Part shown: one piece after another, positions 1-9,112 of the stretch
Layout of the letters: every line of letters starts with the position of its first letter
Numbering within the stretch: position 1 is the first letter of the stretch
Assembly: GCA_025360015.1 (NCBI GenBank)
Contig: JANYCZ010000072.1
Location: 1-55,364 of the forward strand
Direction of reading: 5' to 3'
From: Verrucomicrobiota bacterium
GTDB taxonomy: Bacteria; Verrucomicrobiota; Verrucomicrobiia; Verrucomicrobiales; Verrucomicrobiaceae
Length of the DNA: 55,364 bases
Notes under the pieces: generated by a model
What the model was told of the DNA's origin: nothing
Databases searched by the model: none
Seen by the model: only the letters and a program-made list of their open reading frames with translations
Program-made: the position numbers and the translations under genes

Positions 1-404
1 CCCGCCGCAGGTGCGAGACATCACATGATAGCAATAAGACTCCAGCGGCCCCCGCCCAAGAATCCGATGCCGCCCGCCTGACCAAGACCGCGCGCCAGGA
101 TAAAGCCCCGTTTTCGCATTCACCCCCACAAGCTGTTCTTCAAGTGGCAGCGCCTGGGGATCAGAGGATTGAGCGGTTTTCATGCGACCGAAAATGCCGC
201 AAAACGAAGCGGGATCAACAACTAAATGCCTGGCATCCATTAGAGGGCCGAATTTTACGCATTCAGGGGGGGGCGGCTCCTAAATCCATGAACGCCGTGT
301 TTAACTTAGCGCGACGAGGCTGGGGAATGGATCTCCCGGCGGCCTCTGCTGGTTTCGCGTGCGTCAGTCTGTGGCACGGAGGCCTGCAAAGGTTCGGAAG
401 CCTC
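1..404. other. Non-coding or unrecognised left edge
   Basis: No convincing gene is visible here. A plus-strand frame is open from the window edge to about 530, but it has no recognisable domain and runs antisense into the 3' end of the histidine kinase gene. A minus-strand ATG frame near 120 stops after about 32 codons. A short imperfect hairpin (GCGG-TTTTC pairing with GAAAATGCCGC) lies near 171-199. It has no T-run, so I do not call it a terminator. Confidence 0.4.
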
Positions 405-3341
405 TCACTCCAGCTCTTTCTCAAACTCCTCCAGCGCTTCACGCAGCCGCGCTATTTCGTCGGTCACGATGGCGAGGAGCTTGCTTGCCTGCAGCAGATT
501 GCCATCGCGCGTGCATTGCGTGAGGGCTGATACGGCGTTGAAGGCTGGGGTGGCGGCGTAGTTGCCCACGAGGCCTTTGAGGGAATGCGCGGCGTGGTGC
601 ATGGCTTCGCCGTCCAGGTTATGCAGCGCCAGGCAGGCATTGCCGAGCATGGGCTGCGACTCCTCATAAAACAGCCGGATCAGCTCCAGCATGAGCGGAG
701 CGTCGCCGATGTTTTCGCTGAAAGTGACGGCATCAAACACGGCGGCATCGCAGGCGGGGCCGTAGGGCAGGAGCTCGGCGGGGGCGTGGCTGAGGTTGGC
801 GTATTTTTCCAGCAAAGGGTATAGCTCCGCTGAGTGAATGGGCTTGGCGATGTAGTCATCCATCCCTGCGGCAAGACACTGCTCGCGATCGCCTTTCATG
901 GCATTGGCGGTCATGGCGATGATGGGCACATGCGCGCCGGTGCCGAGCTCGCTCTGGCGAATGGCCGCCGTGGCTTCAAAGCCGTTCATCTCGGGCATCT
1001 GGATGTCCATGAGGATGGCGTCAAAGGTCTGGGTGGCGAGGATCGCGAGAGCCTCACGGCCATTGCTGGCCAGCGTGACCTGATGCCCGCGATCCTCCAG
1101 CAGCTTGATGGCGACGAGCTGATTCACCCGCCCGTCCTCTGCCAGCAGCAGCTTCATGGGCACCACGCCCTGCGGGTCGTGCGACTCCTGGGAGACGACG
1201 GTTTTGTCATCCGCAAGCATGCCACCCATCACGCGGCTGATGGCGTCAAAAAGGTCCGAGTGCTTCACCGGCTTGGTCAGGCAGCGCTCGTAGCCCAGGT
1301 CTTCATCGCCGATCTGGCCGGTGAGATTGCCGCCGGAGGAGAGGATCAAAATCCTGGGAGCGCCGCTGCTGCTGAAGCGTTGCTTGATCTGGCGGCACAC
1401 TTCCGCGCCATCCATCTCAGGCATCATGTAGTCGAGCAGCATGAGCGGGATGGGCGCATCCGCAGCCTGGGCCTGCTCCAGGATTGCCAGAGCCTCGGCG
1501 CCGCTGCTGGCCACGATGGGCTGCAGTTCCCAGGCCTTGAGCATCTCCGCGAGAATCGTGCGGTTGGTCGCATTGTCATCCACCACCAGCACCCCGAAAT
1601 CGTGCATTTTTTCCGGCAGCCGTCGCGCCGAATGCGGCTTCTGCGAGCCCAGATCAAACAGCGCGGTGAAGTGGAAGGTGCTGCCCTTGCCCGGCTCGCT
1701 GTCCAGCCACATGCAGCCCTTCATGAGCTCGACCAGTTGCTTTGAAATGGCCAGGCCGAGCCCAGTGCCGCCGAAGTGGCGTGTGGTGGAGCTCTCCGCC
1801 TGCGTGAAGGATTCAAACACATGCGCCTGCTTGTCCTTGGCGATGCCGATGCCCGTGTCCGACACCAGCACATGCAGACACACTTGATCCTGCGTCAGGC
1901 TCTCCACGCGCAGCTCCACCACGATCTCCCCCCGGGGCGTGAACTTGATGGCGTTTCCCACCAAATTGATGATGATCTGCCGCAGCCGGCTGACATCGCC
2001 AATCAGGCAGTCGGGCACGTTGGGTTTCACGAAATAGACCAGCTCGATCTCCTTCTCCGCCGAGCGCACCGCCAGCGTCTGCAAGGTGTCGCCGATGGCG
2101 TCGCGCAGATCAAACTCATGCTTGTCGAGGTCCATCTTGCCCGCTTCGATCTTGGAGAAATCGAGAATGTCATTGAGCACCGTCATCAGTGAATCCGCCG
2201 ACTGGCGCACGAGGTTGAGGTAGCCCCGCTGGTCAGCGTTCATGCGCGTGTTTAGCAGCAGCTCAGTCATGCCGATGACTCCATTCATCGGCGTGCGGAT
2301 TTCATGGCTCATGTTTGCCAGGAAGGTGCTCTTGGCGCGGTTCGCCGCCTCGGCCGCTTCACGCGCCATGCGCAGCTCGTCCTCAATGTGAATGCGCTGG
2401 GTGATGTTGCGCGCGGCTGCATAGATCGCCGATTTGGTTGCATTGGGCGCGGCGGTCCATTCGATCCACCGGTAGCTCCCGTCCTGATGCTGGTACCGGT
2501 TGATGAAATTGACGAGGTTCTGTCCGGCCTCCAGTTGCGCGACTGCGGCCACCGTTTTGGGCCGGTCCTCAGGATGCACGAAGTCGAGGAAAGGCTGGCC
2601 CAGCATCTCTTTCTCCGTGTAGCCCAGCGTGGTGCAAAAGGCGGGGTTGATCCGTTTGAAGTAGCCGTCCATCCCGGCGATGCAGAGCATGTCCAGCGCC
2701 ACCTGAAAGAAGGGGCCCAGGCCGCTGCTGGCCTCCTCCGCTTCACGCTTGGCCCGCACGAGTTCGTCCTCCACCCGCTCCCGCAGGGCGAGTTGCTGCT
2801 GCAGTTCCTGCTTCGTCTGCTGCAGCTCCGCCATGGACTGCTCCAGCAGCGCCTTCTGCGAGGCCAGCGCGGCATTGGCCCGGTACAGCGCCTCTTCGGT
2901 TTCCTTCAGCGCCGTGATGTCCTTGGAAATCCCGCAGGTGCCGATGATGCTGCCATCGGCATCGCGCAGGGGGATCTTCGTCACCAGCGCCCAGCCCGTG
3001 CGGCCATCCAGCAGCAGCTTTTTCTCCTCCTTGCCATTGATGGAAAGGCCCTGGGTCATCAGTTCCTGCTCATCATCCAAGGCGGCCTGGGCCAGCGTAG
3101 GCTCGAAGTAATCAAAGTCCGTTTTACCAATCACCTCCGCCGGATCCCTGGCTCCCAGATAGCTCGCCTCGGACCGGCTCACCAGCACAAACGCCCCCCG
3201 TTTGTCCTTGAAGTAAATGCGGTCGGGAAGGTAATCGAGCAGGCAGCTCAGCAGCTTGTAGTGCTCATGGATGCTGCGTAAACTTGGCTCGCAAGCAGCT
3301 GGATTCACCGGTTCATGAGCTGGCTTGGCGGCGTCAGACAT
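405..3341 (-). CDS. Hybrid sensor histidine kinase with PAS, two receivers and Hpt
   Basis: A 978-residue multistep phosphorelay kinase with no obvious membrane segment, so probably cytoplasmic. Order: PAS (about 30-150), coiled coil (150-205), second PAS (207-320), HisKA with the H-box MSHEIRTPMNG (His346), HATPase (N-box NLVGNAIKF, then DTGIGI and GGTGLGLAI), receiver 1 (Asp637 in LLDYMMPEMDG), receiver 2 (Asp779 in LMDIQMPEMNG) and a C-terminal Hpt domain (His919 in HSLKG). All four phosphoryl residues are present, so a complete His-Asp-His route is possible inside one chain. The ATG at 3341 is preferred. A GTG two codons upstream is an alternative. It is last in a same-strand run after the ParA-like and radical SAM genes, with an 81-nt gap. 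No output regulator lies nearby, so the target is unknown. Confidence 0.95.
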   Translation of the reverse strand: MSDAAKPAHEPVNPAACEPSLRSIHEHYKLLSCLLDYLPDRIYFKDKRGAFVLVSRSEASYLGARDPAEVIGKTDFDYFEPTLAQAALDDEQELMTQGLSINGKEEKKLLLDGRTGWALVTKIPLRDADGSIIGTCGISKDITALKETEEALYRANAALASQKALLEQSMAELQQTKQELQQQLALRERVEDELVRAKREAEEASSGLGPFFQVALDMLCIAGMDGYFKRINPAFCTTLGYTEKEMLGQPFLDFVHPEDRPKTVAAVAQLEAGQNLVNFINRYQHQDGSYRWIEWTAAPNATKSAIYAAARNITQRIHIEDELRMAREAAEAANRAKSTFLANMSHEIRTPMNGVIGMTELLLNTRMNADQRGYLNLVRQSADSLMTVLNDILDFSKIEAGKMDLDKHEFDLRDAIGDTLQTLAVRSAEKEIELVYFVKPNVPDCLIGDVSRLRQIIINLVGNAIKFTPRGEIVVELRVESLTQDQVCLHVLVSDTGIGIAKDKQAHVFESFTQAESSTTRHFGGTGLGLAISKQLVELMKGCMWLDSEPGKGSTFHFTALFDLGSQKPHSARRLPEKMHDFGVLVVDDNATNRTILAEMLKAWELQPIVASSGAEALAILEQAQAADAPIPLMLLDYMMPEMDGAEVCRQIKQRFSSSGAPRILILSSGGNLTGQIGDEDLGYERCLTKPVKHSDLFDAISRVMGGMLADDKTVVSQESHDPQGVVPMKLLLAEDGRVNQLVAIKLLEDRGHQVTLASNGREALAILATQTFDAILMDIQMPEMNGFEATAAIRQSELGTGAHVPIIAMTANAMKGDREQCLAAGMDDYIAKPIHSAELYPLLEKYANLSHAPAELLPYGPACDAAVFDAVTFSENIGDAPLMLELIRLFYEESQPMLGNACLALHNLDGEAMHHAAHSLKGLVGNYAATPAFNAVSALTQCTRDGNLLQASKLLAIVTDEIARLREALEEFEKELE

Positions 3342-3422
3342 TCGCACTCATTTAAGCGCCCCGGCAAAAATGGCAAGGATGGCGTGTAAGCATCCTCACT
3401 CTCAAAAGCATCGCTTCTCTCT

Positions 3423-4508
3423 TCAAAACAACTCCAACTGCCCGCCCGGATCACGTGGCCGCCGAAACGCCTCCGCACTGACCTCTGGCCGCCGGTGCAG
3501 CATGCCGGCGCGTTTGATGGAGACTTTGAAGAGGGCGGCGATCTGCTCAGACCACACGCCGATGCCTTTGAGGCGCTTGCCAAATTCACTGTGGGACAAG
3601 GTCGTACCCTGGGTCTCTTCGATGCGGCTGAGGATCTTGTCGCGCATGCCGGGGAAGTGCTGGTCGAGCCAGGCGCGGAAGATGTCCTTCACGGCAAAGG
3701 GCAGGCGCACGACCGTGTAGCCGGCGAACTGCGCCCCGGCAGCGTGGGCGGCTGCAATGAGCGCAGGGATTTCGGAGTCGTTGAGGCCAGGGATGATGGG
3801 TGCGGTGGAGACTCCGACGGGGACTCCGGCTTCATGCAGGATGCGGATCGCCTCCAGTCGCATCTTGGGCGAGGAGGCGCGGGGCTCCAGCTTGCGGGCG
3901 AGCTCGGGATCCAGCGTGGTGATCGAGATATAGACGGCCGTGGCGGAGTGCTTGGCGAGTTCAGCCAGCAGATCCACATCCCGCGTGATGAGGTGGTTCT
4001 TGGTGATGAGCACCACGGGATGGCGGCACTCGGCCAGGACTTCGAGGCAGCCGCGCGTGATGCGCAGCTTTTTCTCGATGGGCTGATACGGATCAGTCAC
4101 GCCGCTGAGGGAAAGACGCTCGGGCTTGTAGCTGGGTTTGAGCAACTCCGCACGCAGGAGGGCAGGGGCATTCTCCTTGACCATGATGCGGGATTCGAAA
4201 TCGACTCCGGCGGAGAAGCCGAGGTACTCATGCGTGGGCCGGGCGTAGCAGTAGGCGCAGCCATGCTCGCACCCGCGGTAGGGATTCAAGCTGGCCTCGA
4301 AGGGAATATCCGGACTGCTGTTGCGGGAGATGATGCTGGAGGAATGATCCCGCAGAAACTTGGTGGCGACTTTCTCCGGCGCTTCACCGGGATCATACTC
4401 CACATGCAGCTCCGCAAATCGCTGGTCCGGATTGAGCGCGGCACCGCGCCCATGGACGCCTTTAGGCGGCAGTCCTCCTTCGCTTTGCGAGCTTGGACGG
4501 CCACGCAT
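3423..4508 (-). CDS. Radical SAM protein, PA0069/SplB-like family
   Basis: A 361-residue radical SAM enzyme. The [4Fe-4S]-binding cysteines form CEHGCAYC (Cys80, Cys84, Cys87), spaced CxxxCxxC. The surrounding NPYRGCEHGCAYCYARPTHE is characteristic of the PA0069/Rv2578c group, distant relatives of spore photoproduct lyase. Further family features are LSGVTDPYQPIE, ITKNHLITRD and a C-terminal GGQLELF. Length fits the family. The substrate of this group is not established, and nothing here identifies it. The gene lies 17 nt downstream of the ParA-like gene and 81 nt upstream of the histidine kinase, all on one strand, so cotranscription is likely. The base before the ATG is C and there is no Shine-Dalgarno sequence. 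Confidence 0.93.
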   Translation of the reverse strand: MRGRPSSQSEGGLPPKGVHGRGAALNPDQRFAELHVEYDPGEAPEKVATKFLRDHSSSIISRNSSPDIPFEASLNPYRGCEHGCAYCYARPTHEYLGFSAGVDFESRIMVKENAPALLRAELLKPSYKPERLSLSGVTDPYQPIEKKLRITRGCLEVLAECRHPVVLITKNHLITRDVDLLAELAKHSATAVYISITTLDPELARKLEPRASSPKMRLEAIRILHEAGVPVGVSTAPIIPGLNDSEIPALIAAAHAAGAQFAGYTVVRLPFAVKDIFRAWLDQHFPGMRDKILSRIEETQGTTLSHSEFGKRLKGIGVWSEQIAALFKVSIKRAGMLHRRPEVSAEAFRRPRDPGGQLELF

Positions 4509-4525
4509 GACACCGGAGGGTAGGG

Positions 4526-5323
4526 TTAGGCCGCAGCCACAGCGGCGGCTTGTACCACCGCACGACGGGCCAGGAATTCATCTGCCAGAGCCCGGTAGGC
4601 CTGCGCACCACGGCCTGAGGGCTCGTACTCGATGATGCTTTTGCCAAAGCTGGGCGCCTCGCCTAAGCGCACGGTGCGCGGGATCAGCGTCTTGTAGCAG
4701 GTCTCGGCAAAGTAGTTGCGCACGTCATTGACCACCTGGTTCGCCAGATTGGCGCGGCTGTCATACATCGTCATGACAATGCCTTCGAGCAGCAGGTTCG
4801 GGTTCGCCCCGCACTCGCGGATCTGCTGCACCACGTTGACGATCTTGGAAAGACCTTCGAGGCCGAAGTACTCGCACTGGATGGGGACGAGCAACTCGTC
4901 CGCCGCCGCCAGGGCACCCGTCATCAGCACACCGAGGGAGGGCGGGGTGTCGATGATGGCGTAGTCGAAATGGCCGGAGTCGCGCAGCGGGGTGAGCACC
5001 TCGCGCAGCCGGGCCATGTGATTGCCAGCCTGGGCGAGCTCGATTTCACAGCCCGCCAGCTCCTGATGGGAGCGGATGATGGAGAGATTCGGCAGGCGCG
5101 TGCTGCGGATGGCCAGACGCGGGTCCGTGCCGTCCACCAAGGCGGAGTACAGGCTGCCGCCGTCCTCCTGGGCCAGGCCGAGACCGCTGGTGGCGTTCGC
5201 CTGTGGGTCGAGATCGACCAGCAACACCCGCACGCCGCGCTGGGTGAGGCACGCGGCGAGGTTCAAAGCGGTCGTCGTTTTACCGACACCGCCTTTCTGG
5301 TTGGAAATGGCGACGATCCTCAT
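4526..5323 (-). CDS. parA: ParA/Soj-family ATPase, no ParB nearby
   Basis: A 265-residue deviant Walker-A ATPase. The P-loop KGGVGKTTT has the signature Lys10 as well as Lys15. The A' motif is VDLDPQANAT (Asp39) and Walker B is IIDTPPSLGVL. Length matches chromosomal ParA/Soj, which drives segregation or positioning of DNA or protein cargo over the nucleoid. The start is the ATG that opens MRIVAISNQKGG. The frame stays open further upstream, but that extension is the antisense of the divergent helicase gene and contains the translated REP palindrome. No ParB or parS-like cluster is visible. Only 52 nt separate it from the divergent SNF2 gene. It may be an orphan ParA, or its partner may be encoded elsewhere. 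Confidence 0.93.
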   Translation of the reverse strand: MRIVAISNQKGGVGKTTTALNLAACLTQRGVRVLLVDLDPQANATSGLGLAQEDGGSLYSALVDGTDPRLAIRSTRLPNLSIIRSHQELAGCEIELAQAGNHMARLREVLTPLRDSGHFDYAIIDTPPSLGVLMTGALAAADELLVPIQCEYFGLEGLSKIVNVVQQIRECGANPNLLLEGIVMTMYDSRANLANQVVNDVRNYFAETCYKTLIPRTVRLGEAPSFGKSIIEYEPSGRGAQAYRALADEFLARRAVVQAAAVAAA

Positions 5324-5375
5324 AGTTACTTGGCACTGGACTTTGCAGATAAACCATGGGACACGCCAGCACGAA

Positions 5376-8300
5376 ATGGAAATCACAGAGAAATGGCTCG
5401 GAGAGATCGGTGGATGGGCAGTGATGAAGTCCGCACGCTCGCTGGTGGACGCAGGTCTGGCTGTCGTTACCAGCAGCAGTGACGGCCTGATTCGCGGCAC
5501 CGCCGGGTCAGGCAAAATGAAATTCACCACAGGCCTGCGCATCCGCACGTCCTCCGATGTGGAGAACCTCTGCACCTGCCCGCACGCCCGCCGCAGCGGC
5601 ATGATGTGCGAGCACGCCCTTGCCGTGGCACTTGCCCACGTGCGGGAGCAAAGCGGTGCCAAACCTAGTTCTGGGGCTTCAGTACGTTGTGTAGTACCGG
5701 CTTCAGCCGGTTCCGGGGGGCTCGGCGCATCACCTGCTGGCGGAGCTTCCGGACCGGCTAAAGCCGGTACTACAATACCCAGAAGTCCGGCCAGCCTCAC
5801 CCCGCTGAAGATCGCCGGACGCTACTCCCTCTACCTCCCAGAACCCCTGCTCCAGGGGCAGGTGCGGGAGCCGTTTGGTGTCTTCGTGAAGTTTGAAGCA
5901 GGTGGCGAAGGCGAGTCATCCCTGTTCGCGGCCTGGCTAGCGGGGCAGGGCATCAAGCAACCGCAGAGCCTGCCGATCTCCCTCAAGGGCGAGAGCTTGA
6001 ACACCTTCCTGGAAACGCTGGCGGAGCACCCCCGGGTGTTCGTTGGCAAGCCGAACGGCCAGGAGCGGGCGCTGCATGTGGCCCCTGAGCGGGTGCGGCT
6101 GCCTTTGCTGGTGGAGTCGGTCGATGCCCAAACCGTGCGCCTGAAACTGGAAGGCACCCACCAGCGGCATGTCATGGGTCCTTGGTGGATCTGCCAGGAG
6201 ACCGCCTCTCTGTTCCGTCATCTGGCCGACACTCCCGCGCTAACGACCCTGGCAGGCGAGCTGAGCCGGTCAGCCGTTACCCGGCCGCTGCGCTGGCTGG
6301 CGGAGCAGGGGGAGGCTTTGGGTGAGTGCTTCCAGATGGAATTGCGCGGGCAGGGGTTGGAGAAATTCCACGTCGCCCCGGTGCCGTGTGAGTTCGAAAT
6401 CCAACTCGACGGCTCGCTCCAGGTCGTGGATGCGAAACTCTCTGCTCGTTACATCTCACACACCTGGTCGGTGCGCTATGGTGACGATAAAAATTCGATC
6501 TTCCCAATTCAGGATGAATCGAATGAATTTGTATTTTACGTTCAAAACAGGGAAGGGGAATTCCGTCTTTTACGGCGATTGGAGGGGCTAGGATTCAAGC
6601 CGGAGGGCCAAGTCTGGCGGCTGCAGGGCAGTGAAAACGTTCTCCGCTTCTACGCCTCAGAACTGCCGCTGCTGCGTGACGTTGCCAACGTGACAGAAGG
6701 CGAGCGCTGGCGCTCGGCCACGCGGGGCATCCAGCGCATCGCGCCGAAAACCAAGTTCATGCCATCGGCTGGGCAGATGGGTGGCGGCGACTGGCTCAGC
6801 ATGGAGTTCGCCTATGAGTCCAGCGACGGCTTTCGCCTGCCGCGGGCCGAGGTATTAAGACTGGTGCGCTCTGGGCAGCGGTCGGTCAACGGGGCGAACG
6901 GGAAGCGTTACATTCTGGACATCGCTGCGGTGGATGACTTGGAGGAGTCTCTGCGGGATGTCCCGCTGGAGCTGACGCCCGAGGGCGCGCGAGTGCATGG
7001 GGCCCATGCCGCCTATTTTGGCGACGAAGCCGCAGGTGTTGCTAACGAGGTGAGCGTTACTAGCAGCGAGGTGCAGGCCGAGATCGGTGATCTGGCTGGC
7101 ATGCTTCGCCCTTACCAAATGGAGGGCGTCTGCTGGATGACGTCGCGCATTCTGCGCGGTCGCGGCGGAATCTTGGCCGATGAGATGGGACTGGGCAAAA
7201 CCGTCCAGAGCATCGCTTTGGCGCTCTTCCTCAAGCAACGGAAGGGAGCCCAAAGCGGGCCTGTGCTGGTCGTCTGCCCCAAGTCGCTGCTGTCGAACTG
7301 GCAGTCCGAGTTTGAGCGCTTCGCCCCCACCCTCAAGGTGCTCCTCATTCAAGGTTCTGGCCGCGAAAAAGCCCTGAGTACCATCCCCGCTTTTGACGTG
7401 ATATTGACCTCTTATCAATTGATCATCAGAGATATTAAACATTACCAAACAATCAGGTTTGGTTTGATGCTTCTCGACGAAGCCAGCTTCATTCGCAATC
7501 CTGACACTGAGGCTGCCAAGACCCTGCGCAGCGTGAATTCGGCGGGCCGCATCGCCCTCACGGGGACCCCGCTGGAGAACGGCGTGCGGGATTTGTGGTC
7601 CATCTTCCACTTCGCCCTGCCGGGGTATCTGGGGAATCAGAGCTCCTTCAAAGAGCGGTTTGAAAGCCCCATCGAGTCCGGGCTGGACCTGCCCGCAGGC
7701 CGGGACGCCGCCCAGCGCCTCCAAAAGCTGACGCTGCCCTACTTCCTCCGCCGCACCAAACGCCAGGTGCTCAAGGACCTGCCCGAGAAGATCGAGCAGG
7801 TGCTGTGGTGCACCCCCAGCGCGGCGCAGAGCGAGTTCTACCGCAAGATCCTGGAGGAGGGGCGCGAAGAGATCAAAGCCGCGCGCCGCCGCTCCGGCCA
7901 GAACGGGGCGAAGATGACCATGTTCACCGTGCTGCTGCGCCTGCGTCAGGTCTGCTGCGATCTGCGCCTCACCGGCGTCCAGCCCGACGCCCTCAAAGGC
8001 CTCGGTCAGGAAGACCTCTCCGGCAAATGGCCCGCCTTGATCGGCCAGATTGAATCCGTCATGGAGTCCGGCGGCAAGCTGCTCGTCTTTAGTCAGTTCG
8101 TGAAGTTTTTGCACCTCATGCGGGACCATCTGAAGGCCGAAAAACTCGACCATGCCTACCTCGACGGCAGCAGCCAGGACCGCCCCGCGCAGGTGGCGCG
8201 CTTCCAGAAAGACCCGAACTGCCGCATCTTCCTCATCAGCCTCAAAGCCGGCGGCTACGGCCTGAACCTCACGGCCGCCGATAACGTCATCCTCGCCGAC

Positions 8301-8525
8301 CCGTGGTGGAATCCCGCCGTCGAGTCCCAGGCCATCGACCGCGCCCACCGCATCGGTCAGCAGAAAGTCGTCAACGCCTACCGCCTGGCGATCCGTGGCA
8401 CTGTGGAAGAACGCATCCTCAAACTCCAAGCCCAAAAGCGCGGCCTCGTCGAAGCCGCCCTCAACGACCAAGCACCGATGATGGAAGGGCTGACGGAGAG
8501 GGATTTGGAGGCGTTGATCGAGTAG
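5376..8525 (+). CDS. SWIM zinc finger and SNF2-family DEAD/DEAH-like helicase
   Basis: A 1049-residue SNF2/Rad54-type ATPase. An N-terminal SWIM zinc finger has Cys66-x-Cys68 and Cys78-x-His80 and probably binds DNA or protein. The ATPase core begins near 570: motif I DEMGLGKT (Lys608), motif II LLDEAS (Asp701; DEAS rather than the usual DEAH/DEGH), motif III ALTGTPLENG, then helicase C with SLKAGGYGLNL and DRAHRIGQ. Proteins of this architecture are taken to remodel DNA-protein complexes, and the exact role here is unknown. The start is the ATG opening MEITEKWLGE. An upstream extension would run through the divergent parA gene. Residues about 98-136 are encoded by a palindromic REP-like element (separate entry), giving a Gly/Ala/Ser/Pro-rich linker between SWIM and the rest. 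Confidence 0.95.
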   Translation: MEITEKWLGEIGGWAVMKSARSLVDAGLAVVTSSSDGLIRGTAGSGKMKFTTGLRIRTSSDVENLCTCPHARRSGMMCEHALAVALAHVREQSGAKPSSGASVRCVVPASAGSGGLGASPAGGASGPAKAGTTIPRSPASLTPLKIAGRYSLYLPEPLLQGQVREPFGVFVKFEAGGEGESSLFAAWLAGQGIKQPQSLPISLKGESLNTFLETLAEHPRVFVGKPNGQERALHVAPERVRLPLLVESVDAQTVRLKLEGTHQRHVMGPWWICQETASLFRHLADTPALTTLAGELSRSAVTRPLRWLAEQGEALGECFQMELRGQGLEKFHVAPVPCEFEIQLDGSLQVVDAKLSARYISHTWSVRYGDDKNSIFPIQDESNEFVFYVQNREGEFRLLRRLEGLGFKPEGQVWRLQGSENVLRFYASELPLLRDVANVTEGERWRSATRGIQRIAPKTKFMPSAGQMGGGDWLSMEFAYESSDGFRLPRAEVLRLVRSGQRSVNGANGKRYILDIAAVDDLEESLRDVPLELTPEGARVHGAHAAYFGDEAAGVANEVSVTSSEVQAEIGDLAGMLRPYQMEGVCWMTSRILRGRGGILADEMGLGKTVQSIALALFLKQRKGAQSGPVLVVCPKSLLSNWQSEFERFAPTLKVLLIQGSGREKALSTIPAFDVILTSYQLIIRDIKHYQTIRFGLMLLDEASFIRNPDTEAAKTLRSVNSAGRIALTGTPLENGVRDLWSIFHFALPGYLGNQSSFKERFESPIESGLDLPAGRDAAQRLQKLTLPYFLRRTKRQVLKDLPEKIEQVLWCTPSAAQSEFYRKILEEGREEIKAARRRSGQNGAKMTMFTVLLRLRQVCCDLRLTGVQPDALKGLGQEDLSGKWPALIGQIESVMESGGKLLVFSQFVKFLHLMRDHLKAEKLDHAYLDGSSQDRPAQVARFQKDPNCRIFLISLKAGGYGLNLTAADNVILADPWWNPAVESQAIDRAHRIGQQKVVNAYRLAIRGTVEERILKLQAQKRGLVEAALNDQAPMMEGLTERDLEALIE
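5691..5773. repeat. REPIN-like inverted pair of GTAG palindromes inside the helicase CDS
   Basis: Left half at 5691-5714 reads GTAGT-ACCGGCT-TC-AGCCGGT-TCC. Right half at 5750-5773 is its inverted near-copy, with TTT instead of TTC in the loop. Each half is a 7-bp perfect hairpin with a 5' GTAG foot, and the two halves can pair with each other to form a long cruciform. Complementarity extends outward to about 5669 (TTCTGGG) and 5783 (CCCAGAA), and inward through TCCGG and GAGC. The element keeps the helicase reading frame open. A related hairpin (CCGCCTTCAGGCGG with the same GTAGT foot and TTCCGG flank) occurs at 39735. Confidence 0.8.
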
Positions 8526-8574
8526 GAAAGGCGAAGAAAAGGGATGGCTCTAACAGTGCCTCGCGGGTTCATTT

Positions 8575-8901
8575 TCACGAATTTTCGTCTGGAGCTTTTC
8601 TTCTATTCCAAATAGCCGAGGGACCAGTCCTCCATGCCTCCCAGCCTAAAGGCAAATCAGCAAATTGAGTTATGTATGCATGGCACCCAACCACAGTTTT
8701 TAATTGAACAACTTTGATCGAGTCTTCGGCCGCTCCTTCCTCACTGAGGAACTGCCATTCATCTGCGTTTGAGCGCGCTAGATGAACAATTGGCTTTGAC
8801 TGCAAAATCACATAGTCAGTTGTGTAGACCGCATAATGTGGCGGAACCTCGAAGGGCCAATTTGGGTCGGTATCCATAGGGCAAGGCACATATAGTGTCA
8901 T
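8575..8901 (-). CDS. Small conserved protein of unknown function (ADLPLGWxAWR type)
   Basis: A 108-residue soluble protein. The C-terminal half contains QFADLPLGWEAWRTGP, which I recognise from a common family of small bacterial proteins of unknown function. They typically pair a domain reporting on 'text displayed' residues (here WQFLSEEGA) with this ADLPLGW ending. It has no signal peptide or membrane segment. The ATG at 8901 has a GGAG ten bases upstream. An internal ATG at 8877 (MDTDPNW) is an alternative. It is convergent with the helicase gene, 49 nt away. GC content looks lower than in its neighbours, which could indicate recent acquisition. Related small proteins are sometimes near polymorphic toxin loci, but I see no toxin here. 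Confidence 0.7.
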   Translation of the reverse strand: MTLYVPCPMDTDPNWPFEVPPHYAVYTTDYVILQSKPIVHLARSNADEWQFLSEEGAAEDSIKVVQLKTVVGCHAYITQFADLPLGWEAWRTGPSAIWNRRKAPDENS

Positions 8902-8970
8902 TTCACACTGGCTCCATGACTTCTCTGTACAACCTCAGTCCAAAACGTTTGCTGCTATGAAACGGCATTT

Positions 8971-9085
8971 TTGGAGTGCGGCTGCGGTAGCTGCCGCTTT
9001 CGAGTGTCTCGTGGCATACATGAGTTGAATGGCCTGCGGAAAGCGGTGGCTGCGCTCGTTCCTAGCTGCTCACGCGCAGTCCAAA
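8971..9085. repeat. Degenerate copy 1 of a long palindromic repeat family
   Basis: The left arm begins TTGGAGTGCGGCTGCGG and continues to GCCGCTTTCGAG. The right arm runs GCGGAAAGCGG to GCAGTCCAAAG. These anchor blocks (TTGGAGTGCG, GCCGCTTTCG, CGAAAGCGG, CGCACTCCAA) recur in the same order and spacing in the elements at 10205 and 29196. This copy is shorter, with a smaller centre. It fills most of the 211-nt gap between the convergent side of the small conserved gene and the esterase gene end. Confidence 0.65.
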
Positions 9086-9112
9086 GAGAGGGATGGGTTT
9101 TCGATTTCCCCT

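Noticed and set aside
144..530. 128-codon plus-strand frame at the left edge
   Set aside because: No domain or plausible composition; its 3' part is antisense to the kinase Hpt region.
834..3281. Long plus-strand frames antisense to the histidine kinase
   Set aside because: They lie opposite clear PAS, HATPase and receiver domains, and the products have no recognisable domain.
5324..5800. 159-codon N-terminal extension of the ParA-like gene
   Set aside because: It is antisense to the helicase gene and is partly translated REP palindrome. The canonical ParA N-terminus starts at 5323.
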